DNA of 49,493 bases from Collodictyon triciliatum (taxonomy: Eukaryota > CRuMs), in NCBI GenBank assembly GCA_043381765.1, contig JBHJMP010000530.1, forward strand, positions 1 to 49,493, in the 5' to 3' direction. A program made the translations under genes and the position numbers. A model generated the notes under the pieces. It was not told the origin of the DNA. It searched no databases and saw nothing but the letters and a program-made list of their open reading frames with translations. Positions 37,901-48,119 of this stretch are shown piece by piece; the first letter of the stretch is position 1, and the number at the start of each line of letters is the position of its first letter.

Positions 37901-40295
37901 ATAGTATATACATTATAGAAAGGAAGAAGAAAAAAACTCTTGCAAAAAAAAAAAGAAGGAATTAGACAACAATGGACGGTATATAAGCAGAAATTGAATG
38001 GGTGAAGGGGGTACCAAAGTGATGGGCTCATTCATTTGCTTTCCATTTGTTATAAGGTACATTCCTTCAAGCTCTGCTTTTGCACCTTGCGGTTCCCTTT
38101 CTTGGGTGTCAGATTCTGCATCTTCTTTATTCGACTCAACTGGTCGGGTTGAAGAACTTTGCTCATCAGGATTCTCTTGACTTGTTAGGAGCTATGTATT
38201 TATTTATTTATTTTTATTTTATTATATATTTTTTTTGTAAATATGAGAGGATGCTCAAAGGCAAAAAGTGTGCTGACAGGCATATGAATAGTTGAGAAGA
38301 AAATTGCCCATGCATGTAGAATGTTGATTTAAGTGTGTATACATGATACTGAGTAATGAATTAGATTAAATAACTATTTGGGACTTGAACTGCAGATTAT
38401 TTTTTAGCAAAAGTTTTTTACGTCATCCTCGATAGAGTCTTCAACATCCCATCCGTCATGGTCATCATGATCGCCTTTTTTTTCATTATGCTCTTCAACT
38501 ACATCCGCACGGTCTGTCTCGATAGATATTTCATCTCCAATAATCCCCACCTCCTTAGGTTTCATGTACTTTAGCTTTTCAGTAGCCTTGCGTCTTTCAA
38601 GGATACAACAATTAAGCTACATATAAAAATAAATCAGTTGTGAGCTTATAGTCAAAGTGTTTGATTGGCAAATAAATATATGTAATGTCAATGTCTTTGT
38701 AAAATGAATTGACCATTTGTAGCTTTTGGAAAATCAAGCAGTATCTTGTATTCGGAAGTCCAATTGTGACTCTAGGGATTGTGATAGAGTTTTCCCAATG
38801 CCAGCGCAACTCGTGTGTTATTTCTTTCCAAAGAAGGCTCATGGCTAGTTAGTTGGTTTTATGAGTGACTTGTATTATCAATTATATTAAAAGATCGTGC
38901 AATTCTTATAAAGCATGATATGCTGTATTTTTGACTGACTTCGAAGCGGTGGTAATTCATCGACAAACCTATTATTCCAGGCATATCACTCATGTAATGA
39001 GCCACCAGACTTAGCAATGAACCTGGTGGTGCACCTTTGATGGGCGAGGGCTTTTGGGTCAAATATTTCATGAGTAAAATACAACTTATAAATTCACTTC
39101 AAGAAAGAAATTTCGAACCCCGAAAGTGTATCAATCATCTCTTTTCTTTATTCGATTCCAAGGAAGGTATAAATGTCATATAACAGGCTGTAGGATAATC
39201 GAATAAACGGTGGAGGGAGAGAAAAACCTTGGATAATTCTGGATCTGCTGTCTGATGGTCAAACATATCTTGAAGAACGGCATTTATGTCAGAAGCTGAA
39301 GGAAGTTTCGACGATTGGATGCTGTTGGCAATTGTTTTCAAGATTCCGCTGCCCCAGTCCATCTCTGGATGCGGCGTAATACCAGCTATGCATCCCAAAC
39401 TCATTATTTGTGCCTCTTTTTTATAAAATTTTAACAAAGTCTTGTATCATGAACATCCAAACCGCATTTGATTGAAAAAATAAAAAAAAATGCTTTTTCA
39501 AATAAAATACATGGTGGTAGAACTGTGAATGATTGAAGAACTTCGGTTTCTTTCATTGTAACAAGAATCTTTCGAAAGGTTCGAGAATATGACACGCTCA
39601 GAGGGTCGATACTTTTTGGATTAAAATACGAGATTCAGAAAACAGAAACTGTAAGTTTTAAATATGTACAGATAAATATTATTATTGAATGCAAAATCTT
39701 AATTATGAATGTATTTAACTTTTTGGAAGAAAAAAGGAAAAAGGAAATGTATTACTTTGTTCTGTGTGTTATGTCAATTAGCCAGTTCGGTGCGTCTTTG
39801 GGCTTCAGATGAGAGAAAGATCCGTTGTCAATTAACTCATCCTCTGCAAAATTGCTCCATATGGCACTCAGTCTTACAGCTACGGTTTCCCATGCAAGGT
39901 TTAGGTGATGAATATTTGAAATTGGTTTAACTTCAACAAATTGTCTTGGATGGTGTTGGACTTTAAATGAATCGAGATTTGATTCATATATATATATATT
40001 CGCCACTTCAAGGATATGGCTTAGTTATCTAATTTTTTGACATTACATTCTATTGCATGAGAAGTGCTCGAAAGGAAATATACATTCAATAGGGTCTAAA
40101 GTCGGTCCCCAAGCAACAGAGGCCAACCAGTCAGTGGGTTGGATGTATGCATGGCTCGACGATGCAATATGTGCAACATCCTTTGCCTTAATCCATGCAC
40201 CTCTCCAAGAGTCGCGGCTGTTGTTTGTAAATGAAAGGGTATAGCTCAATTTAGCTGTCAAGTAAATAAGCTCGCCTCGAGGAACATTCCCGCCC
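34989..40295 (-). CDS. RAB3GAP1: RAB3GAP1, Rab3 GAP catalytic subunit, 5' partial
   Basis: Catalytic subunit of the Rab3GAP complex, which acts on Rab3 and, with its partner, promotes Rab18 exchange at the ER. Exons on the minus strand in order: 40295-about 40080 (WGPTLDPIE), about 39970-39758 (LNLAWETVAVRL), about 39440-39230, about 39070-38970, about 38830-38720 (LLWKEITHELRWHWENSI, then CLIFQKLQM), about 38615-38422 (LNCCILERRKA, acidic tail), about 38190-38020, about 37856-37735 (ITEDMIQRQQE...RARLQSASL), about 37610-37510 (AFKAANPGALLEDFVRWHS), about 37290-37180, about 37050-36970, about 36835-36770, about 36700-36565 and 36500-36412. These follow the human RAB3GAP1 order closely. A 743-N gap (35588-36330) hides part of the C-terminal region. 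The last exons (about 35360-34989) join in phase but are less conserved, and the last intron would be only 37 nt. The first roughly 150-190 residues are missing at the 40.4-kb gap. Confidence 0.88.
35588..36330. other. Assembly gap of 743 Ns
   Basis: Run of N inside the RAB3GAP1 gene. Unlike the other gaps it is not flanked by a microsatellite. Reading frames shown through it have no meaning. Confidence 0.99.
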
Positions 40296-40344
40296 TAATT
40301 GCACGTCTTTGTCAGTCTTGTGGTAGATAATACAGAAGTAACTT

Positions 40345-40555
40345 TACTTTCTTTTTTCCTTTTTTCTTTTTTTCTTTTTTTTCTTTTTTTCTTTTTTCTT
40401 TTTTTCNNNNNNNNNNNNNNNNNNNNNNNNNNNNNNNNNNNNNNNNNNNNNNNNNNNNNNNNNNNNNNNNNNNNNNNTTTTTCTTTTTTTCTTTTTTTCT
40501 TTTTTTTTTTTTCTTTTTCTTTTTTCTTTTTTCTTTTTTCTTTTTTCTTTTATTG
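40345..40555. repeat. (TTTTTTC)n array around a 71-N gap
   Basis: Pyrimidine heptamer-like repeats lie on both sides of Ns at 40407-40477. The gap stands between the divergent RAB3GAP1 and CPT2 genes, exactly where the 5' exons of both should be. Confidence 0.95.
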
Positions 40556-40593
40556 AACGTCAAAATACAATGAATCTCCATCAGTGAGAAATA

Positions 40594-43500
40594 AAACAAC
40601 GCAACGTTTCATATAGTTCGATAGCATATTATGCTGCCTATGCTGTACAATCTTATCCCTTGGATATGAGTCAGTACAACAAGCTCTTCTCCACCACAAG
40701 AATACCGAAGTAGTTGTCTCTCTTTGTCCCAAAATATCATACCTTAGTATGACCTATCCGTTTTTCATTGAAATAATCATTGTTTTCGAGAAAAACCAAC
40801 GAAATTGATACATTTGATTTAGCCTTTAACAATTGATTTGATTGACACTAGGGTTGGACGTGATGATATCAAGATTCCGAGCAATCCCTCAACGTATGTA
40901 TTCTATATTCTGTTTCTACCATTTTTAATTAAGTTTCCCTATGATCATTATAAAATCAGTTAGTATTTGTATACCAACACTAAACCATACAACATAAATA
41001 ATTGTCTCGTGATTTATCAATTGTATGCCATCTAAGTACATGTATTTTAACAGAAACATAATTGTGATGTCAAAAAATCGCTTCTTCAAAATCGATGGCC
41101 TGGGTACTTACGGTCAATGGAAGACTGAAGCCGAGCTAGAAAGTGAAATTCTTGGGATTTTGAAGGTTGCTACATGTCCCCGAATGTCAAATTATGTGAT
41201 TGATATCCTTTTCCTTTTGGTTTTCTTTCGGTTTTCTTTTAGTTTTCTTTTAGTCTTCTTTTGGTTTTCTTTTGGTTTTCTTTTGGTTTTCTTTTGGTTT
41301 TCTTTTGGTTTTCTTTTGGTTTTCTTTTGGTTTTCTTTTGGTTTTCCTTTGGTTTTCCTTTGCTTTGTCTCAACTCTTATTTTATCTCGAAATTATTCTT
41401 TTCAATTCACATCAACATATCTATAGAGAACTGAAAGTGGACACGGTCCTGCAGTTGGTGCGTTAACAACAGAAGAGCGGTTGGTGCCTCATATATAATC
41501 TTCATTTTTTATTTCATCCATTCCCATCCATTTTTTATTTAATCATTCATCGAATTGTTGTGCACAAGACAAGCTGAACTATCTCGCTTTTATTCATTGT
41601 TATTACGCATTTGCTACTCATTACGACGAGGTTATTTATTGTTTTTTGTACTTTCCTTCATGTCGAATATATCATGTAGTGATACGTGGGCCAATGCTCG
41701 TGCTCATTTAGGGGTATGGTAAATTTTCCAAAAATTACGTTGTTCGCCTTTCTTTTTCTTTCTATCTCTATCTCTATCTCTATCTCTATCTCTATCTCTA
41801 TCTCTATCTCTATCTCTATCTCTATCTCTATCTCTATCTCTATCTCTATCTCTATCTCTATCTCTTTTACCTTATTTTTTCGCCGTGTCATATACTAATA
41901 ATCATCGCTTGATATTCCAGACAAATCCAAAGAATCGCGATGTTCTGGACGTTATTGATGGAGCGCTCTTTGTTGTGGCTCTGGACGATATCAAGCCGCC
42001 AACAAACGACGAAGAATGTGTGAAGGCTTTTTTGCATGGAGAGACAAGGTGATGTCCATTCTAGATAGTACGAAAGCAATTTTTGAACCTTCCTTGCGCC
42101 CCAGAAAAAGTAGAGAAATTTAATCATATTTATACAAAAGCAATCGTTGGTTCGACAAGTCTTTCTCTTTGATTGTTTCTAAAAATGGAGCCAGTGCTGT
42201 TAACTTCGAGCATGCATGGGGTGATGGCGTCTCTGTTCTCAGGTAACCCCATGCGTATATTCGTATGCCTCCAAATCTGCTTGCAATCCTGCAACTTTTG
42301 TATACTGATTAAAATCTGTTTCATTTTTACTTCACTGCTTTTTTTCTTTTACAAATAAATAATTATTCACAATGCCTTACCAACTCAAACCGTATTTTTT
42401 TTTAAAAAAAATGTATCATGTTTTGGTTATATGTGCAGATACACCAACGAAGTCAACGAAGAAAGTTTCAAGCAACCTAGTTGGTGGCAAGAAGGCGCTG
42501 TGGCTCCAAAGGATTCTGCCGCAGAACTCTCCTTTGTCGTTGATGAAAAGGTAATTTGGATTTGCCGCCGTTTATTATTCATTTAATATAGAGTTCTTGT
42601 ATTTTCCAATATTACAGCGAAGGGAGTGGCAGGTTAGATATCTGAAATTTTTTCTTAGTGATTCCGTGTTTTCTTTTCTATTCGCGCAGACCAAGGCATC
42701 GATCGAAGTTGCCAGCAAAAAGATTGAAACTACATCAGCTGCTCTTCAAACCAAAGTAACAACATGCGCGAATCAGATAAATGATTATCCATCACAACCA
42801 CCATACTCAGTAGCTACGGTAGTACTCGATAAGATGGAAGACACGTTCGATTACTCGTAACTATCACAGGTTTTCAGTTTCAATGGATTTGGAAAAGAGT
42901 TTTTGAAGAAGATGAATATCTCTCCTGATGGGGTGGCGCAAATGGCATTCCAAGTTGCATATCATCGCCAGTATGGGAAGGTTGTGTCCACATATGAATC
43001 TGCTAGTACCGCTGGGTTTAAGGTAAATAAATCATTGTGGTTATATGTTATTAGCTTCATTCATAAATGTGCTTTTGTATTAATTTTTTCATTATTTCCT
43101 CTCTTTTTTTCCCGATAATTAATATTAATTCTGAATTTCACTTTGTCAAGGCCGGTCGTACGGAGACAATTCGTTCTTGCAATAAAGTTTCAAGCAAGTT
43201 TGTGGAAGTCTTCAACAACCCTGCTAAAATCCCTGAATACGATGACCTTGTAAGGATTGTGTACATCAAAAAGCTTATTTCATTCATTTAGGGATGGTGC
43301 ATGTAATTTAAACGTATATAATAATTTTTAAATATCCTTCTGCTTTGATGATATAGGCACTGAAGGCTAAATCCTTGCGCCAAGCTGTCGATAATCACAG
43401 AAACATCTCCAAAGATGCTGCCATTGGACAAGTTCCATTTTTTTCATTTTTTTCCCTTCCTTACCTTTCTATTTTCTTTTTCTTTTTCTTTTTCTTTTTC

Positions 43501-44280
43501 TTTTTCTTTTTCTTTTTCTTTTTCTTTTTCTTTTTCTTTTTCTTTTTCTTTTTCTTTTTCTTTTTCTCTTGTTTGTTTCATGGACAAGCGCTGCATCAAG
43601 CGGATAGAAATGTGTAAATGTATTGGTGCCTCAATTGCCCTTCTCATCTACAATGATTCATCTTCAGGGAATAGACCGCCACTTGTTTGCTCTTGCCAAT
43701 ATCGCTGCTGAACACTCATCAAAGAATACCGCTGGAAAAATACCCGAAATATTCACAGACAAAGTATCTATTGAAAACATATATATGCGTGTGGTTGTTT
43801 GCCTTTGACGATGGGCAGTGAAAAGATAATACCCTGAGAATATGCTCCCTCATATGATTTATGGAGTGTGGTGACAAGCTATATCATCCGTTCTTGTGAA
43901 CTATTTCTAAATGTGCGCTTATACAGGCATGGCAGTTGATGAATCACAACATCCTGAGCACGTCGACACTCTCGAGCGAATTTATTGAGGGAGGTGGCTT
44001 TGGCCCTGTTGTTGCTGATGGATACGGAATCGGCTACGCTGTCTTGGATGACTTTGGAAGATTTGTCCTGAGCTCGTACAAGGTCTTGTCTTTTTCTCTT
44101 TTTTTCTTCTCTTTTTTTCTCTCTTTTTCAACATATAACAAAATTCCTAAATAGAGCGAGAAGGAGACTGTGGAATTTGGAGAGAATATCACCAAGGCGC
44201 TCGATGACATCGGAAAGCTTCTGGCGTGGGAAAAGGAGTCGGCCCCAAGGAAAAGCGGGAAAGAGGCAGAGACCCAGTAA
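40594..44280 (+). CDS. CPT2: CPT2, carnitine O-palmitoyltransferase 2, 5' partial
   Basis: Mitochondrial inner-membrane enzyme that reconverts acylcarnitine to acyl-CoA for beta-oxidation. Sixteen exons are traced with matching phases: about 40594-40709 ([17 protein letters not shown]), 40852-40893, 41054-41165 (FFKIDG), 41427-41479, 41680-41713, 41921-42048, 42141-42241 (NRWFDKSF, catalytic His in NFEHAWGDG), 42439-42550, 42618-42632, 42690-42755, 42870-43023 ([20 protein letters not shown]), 43151-43249 (GRTETIR), 43357-43433, 43668-43763 (GIDRHLFAL), 43927-44082 ([27 protein letters not shown]) and 44155-44280. The FEHxWGDG and FDRHLFAL-type motifs and KEFLKK point to CPT2 rather than CRAT or CPT1. 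One exon is only 15 nt (RREWQ). About 200 N-terminal residues, including any mitochondrial presequence, are missing at the 40.4-kb gap. Confidence 0.92.
41205..41360 (+). repeat. (TTTTCTTTTGG)n 11-bp tandem repeat in CPT2 intron
   Basis: About a dozen copies of an 11-bp TTTTGG/TTTTC unit lie in the intron after the exon ending at 41165. It may function simply as an extended polypyrimidine tract. Confidence 0.85.
41757..41866. repeat. (TCTATC)n microsatellite in CPT2 intron
   Basis: About 18 perfect hexamer units in the intron between the exons 41680-41713 and 41921-42048. Confidence 0.95.
43475..43570. repeat. (TTTTTC)n microsatellite in CPT2 intron
   Basis: About 15 perfect TTTTTC units in the intron before the exon that starts GIDRHLFAL. 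The Phe/Ser frame over it is not a gene. Confidence 0.95.
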
Positions 44281-44961
44281 AGGACGTCTGGCTTGCTGGC
44301 ATGATGCGTTGGCTTTAGAAAGGGTCTTTTTTAATTCTTTTTCTTGATTCGTCATGATGAAGATGACTGCGCTCTCGCTCCGACTCAGTATCCCGTAAAA
44401 CAGCCTTTGCAGTTGACAACCGCGCATTCCGTGGACAATGATGCCTGGTTGAATTATGATAAAGATGGGATATTCCATTTGCAGCGGCAGAATGTGCCAT
44501 TCCGTGCTCAACTTGTATCGTTACAAAGAAAGGGAAAGTAAAAAAAAAAATGTGATGGTAGTATATAAGGAAAAGGGGAAAAAACGAAAGAAAAAATCAC
44601 TGGTGTCTGTAACTTTTTTTCTCTTTTTGATTTGTCAAGTACTTTGACAATAGATTCCACCAAAGCGCATTTCTTTTCCTTCCTGAAAGATTTATCATGC
44701 CACATTGGAAAGTATATAATCACGGATGGAGTTTTAGTGTCATGTGGGGAGGAAGACAAAGTGATGAATGTAGTGTGATGATGGCGCCGTCTAAGGCCAT
44801 AATTCTGTCGTGTTTCTGATTCGTTCAAATGTGTCAGGGGCTTCTTTTTTCTTTTCCTTTTTTTCTTTCCCGAGTTGGTGATAAACCCTCGCAACATGCG
44901 CTGTCGCGTTGGCCTCTCTCTCATTCCTGCCCACTTCTCTCGGGATGACCTATTCTGCAGC
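44281..44961. other. Convergent intergenic region CPT2/CYRI
   Basis: 680 bp between the stops of two convergent genes. It should hold both 3' UTRs. No conserved coding segment, RNA gene or repeat longer than a short A/T run is seen; frames in it do not resemble known proteins. Confidence 0.6.
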
Positions 44962-47599
44962 TCAGTTTGCTAGGAGAGCGGTGACTCCCTTGGGAGTTGT
45001 GCGGTCGTTGATGTGGATGGTTGTGTACCGAATCGAGTTCAGGAGCCCGTTCTGGGGTGGGTCAGACCGTTTAAGAAGCTCGATGCAGCGTTTTACCTGA
45101 GGCAGCATAAAACATTATGTTGTTGCCCTTGTCGTTTTTACGTCTCTTCTATTTTACAAAATAACTGTCTCTCTCTATCCTAATTTCTTATGCACTCTAC
45201 CTGAACAGGACTACGTTTGTGAAAGACTCCAAGTGGGTGGATGTGGTCGTAGAGTATGAGGCATCCGGTCATTGAGCGGAGAACGGCGTCCACTGCCGCA
45301 GGGTGGTGGATTCTGCATCAGAAATTAGTTTGTGTAAATCCCTCTTTGTCTTTTAGTTATCTCCGGGCTCATCATCAGACTCCAAGGTCAAGGAAAGATA
45401 TTATAGTAGAATATCAGGCATGTATTGTATTATATTGTATTGTATTGTATTGTATTGCATGAACATGGAGATATTAAACAGGAAAAGCGAGCGGATAGCG
45501 TCTTGGTAGCGGAGTGGGTCTGTTTCTCTACCTTTGCTTTTGTATTGTCCCTTGAAAAACATTTGTAATGAGCGCAAGTGACTGAGTGAATGGCTCTAAT
45601 GCGGTGGGATTTTCCAGAAGAAATTTTCTTGTTGTATCTGTCACTACTTTCATCATCTACGCCACCACAAAAGAAAAAAAAAATTAGAAATAATAGAGGT
45701 GTTAATCAAAAGTCGAGATTTAATAGTATACGTGCATATATGATTAAAAATAAATATTCCATTTTAAAATGAATACAAAATGCACCGTGGCCTATTATTT
45801 GAGCTACTTACAGGCGTTGGTGAGGCAAAGAACATGGAGATTTTGTTCGCAACTTCGTCTTTCATTCTACTGCTTTGTTCCTGTAAATAAAAAGAGGAGT
45901 GAAAGTCAAAGTGTGCTAACATTCGTGAACCTCAACTATTTAAAATTCTCCCAAGATTAATGATTATGGTTCGTTTTCTTTATTGAAACTGATTGCTAAA
46001 CGGTTAACGAAATAAGTAGTTGTGCATTTTTCGTGGGTATTGTTAAATGTAACTTACAACGCCTTTTTGTCTGTTGATAGTTCTTCGATAATATGAAAAA
46101 TCGTTCTGGATGTGGGGACATGACATCTTCGCATGAGACATCAAGCAAAAAACGTGTTTAGAAAATACATTTGTTGTTCTTCAAATAAAATGCTGATTTA
46201 TTCAAAAAATATTTTTCTCAGGAGATGGAATTCAAAGCACGAAGCAATTATTTCATTGGCTAAATTAGTTTCAAAAAAAAAAAGTTGGGACCGAACTTGG
46301 CATTTCTGGCTTACCTTTTTCTCATCGAAGCTGATAACAAAGTTGAACAATTCGCACAGCTCCTTCAAGACAGCCTGTCAAAATACGTGAATTAAGTTTT
46401 CGACTCGTGTGTCAATGATCTTTAAGGATTTATGTTTGATTTGTTCAATGCTAACAGCATGCACACAAGGGAAAAAAGTTACTCAAAAATAAAATGACCC
46501 TTATAAGCCCATACCTGGTGCTGTTGGAGAGTAGATTCACTTATGGACACAAGATGGTTACACAAAGCTATCACAGCAGTTTCTAAAAACAAGAATGCAT
46601 ATAAACAATTGTCCTGCTAAGAGAAAAATACATTGGCCAAACCTATATTCGTGGAAAACTCGAAAAAATCCTTCTGTTTGTAGACACATGGAACGACAGC
46701 GGCCCACGCGGCATCGTCATTTTCCTTTGAAGGTGTGCCGATGGCCTATTTCAAAGCATTCATATAAGATACCTTACGGTCTCAACCTTGAAACATTCAG
46801 TGCACCAATGTCTCAACAGAATGAGTTGATAGAATCGAAATTTCCCAGTCATTCATACAATGCTTGGTGAGCGAATAAATGAATATTGCACAATAAAAAC
46901 ATATGATATAATGAGGACAAAGCAGTTCAAAGCAGAAAGAAAAGAAAAATCATTTTGAACCATTTTATCACTGTGTACCTGTCGAATAAGCCCCTCGCAT
47001 CCTTTGTATTCATGCAGTGCAGCCAAATGCGCTGCGCCGTTTTGTAAAAGCGAGCGGATCTGATCACACACTTTCTTATCTGCCTCAGAGCTTGGAGGGG
47101 GATCTGTATGAGAAAAGGATGAATATAATTGCTCAAATGACATGGGCTATACAACACCTGCATAGAAGAATATCATAAAAGTATACTGTCCATACACTGG
47201 GCCGCATTAATTAACGCAGAGGTTCATTGAGGAGTCGTTTATCATTCAATCGAAGAGTCCGAGAAACAAGAAAAAGAAAGGGAAAAAGAATGGAAAAGAA
47301 TGGAAAAGAATGGAAAAGAATGGAAAAGGTTAAAGAAAAGATAGAGAAGAGACAAGGAAAAAGAAAAGACTGGAAAAGGTTAAAGAAAGGAAAAGGAAAA
47401 AGAAAGGAATAAGAAAGGAAAAAAAGGAAAAAGAAAAGATAGACAAAAAAGAAAGAAAAGATGAAAAAAGAAAAGAGAAAAGAAGAGACGAGTAGAAGAC
47501 GAAAAGCCAGCTTCCCTCGGAAGTTCGCTTACTTTCAAGATCAATTGCAATCTCCGAGTAATCACGCTGTTGGCTGCCTCCAGACATGAGCTGACCCAT
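44962..47599 (-). CDS. CYRI (FAM49) Rac1-binding regulator of the WAVE complex
   Basis: CYRI proteins are myristoylated, bind active Rac1 through a DUF1394 domain and dampen Scar/WAVE-driven actin protrusion at the plasma membrane. Minus-strand exons: 47599-47533 (MGQLMSGG..., IDLE), 47103-46979 (PPPSSEADKKVCDQIRSLL), 46745-46643 (AAWAAVVPCVYKQKDFFEFS), about 46584-46515, about 46378-46312 (LFNFVISFDEKK), about 46130-46060 (IQNDFSYYRRTINRQK), about 45880-45811 (EVANKISMFFASPTP), about 45655-45540 (VVTDTTRKFLLENP), about 45320-45205 (MTGCLILYDHIHPLGVF) and about 45100-44962 (NSIRYTTIHINDRTT). This matches the FAM49 family end to end, about 320 residues, with the MG start needed for myristoylation. 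Paralogue identity (A or B) cannot be assigned. The first intron holds a purine-rich tract (47264-47490). Confidence 0.93.
47264..47490. repeat. Purine-rich degenerate repeat in CYRI intron 1
   Basis: GGAAAAGAAT units repeated several times, then mixed A/G runs. On the transcribed (minus) strand this is a long polypyrimidine tract inside the first intron. Confidence 0.8.
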
Positions 47600-48119
47600 C
47601 CCGATTCCTTTCGCACTTGGTTTCTGAAAGCTGGCTTTGAATACTTCAGTTCAGATCGAGTCCTTGAATCGATATCTTTCAAGCGCGGTGCGGTTCGCAG
47701 GGAAGATCGCTGCTTCTCCAAAGGCTCCGCTTAAGCACTCGATTTTTGCAGTGTGTTCTGCTGCTGAACAAACGGGTACGTGATCAATTTCTTGTGCGTT
47801 ATGATCTTTGTTATATACAATAATTATGATTGTGTTTATATCATCAATTTCAAGTATATTACTATCATTATGCCATTATTATTACGTAAAAATATGTTTT
47901 TATATAATTTCCAATATTAGATAAAAATTCTGCGTTTTTGATGTAAAAAAAGTCTTAATTGGAGTGAAAGTCGGAGAATATTTCGAGCCGTTAACCACAC
48001 AACAAAAGGAAACAGAAAAATGGGGATGATAAAAGAAGGATAACTGCTTCTTCACTAATGCGACGGAGTCGGCGATCCTAAAAGAAAACGAAAACCCCTG
48101 TTAGGTTCACTCAGCAAGT
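47600..48119. other. Divergent intergenic region CYRI / membrane protein
   Basis: 520 bp between two divergent starts, so it should hold both promoters. The CYRI-proximal part is moderately GC-rich; 47800-47940 is strongly AT-rich with TATATA-like runs. No gene is supported in it. Confidence 0.55.

Noticed and set aside
40550-40732. 60-codon minus-strand frame read first as the 5' exon of RAB3GAP1
   Set aside because: The plus strand of the same bases encodes the conserved CPT2 segment [17 protein letters not shown] with a phase-matched donor, so the minus frame is a shadow.
41025-41426. 133-codon frame reading through the 11-bp repeat in CPT2
   Set aside because: It begins in a real CPT2 exon but continues into the intron; the Phe/Leu/Val run is the repeat, and the next family-conserved exon starts at 41427 in a different context.
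44128-44924. Frames in the CPT2/CYRI convergent interval
   Set aside because: No similarity to known proteins, no supporting splice structure, and the interval is where both 3' UTRs must lie.
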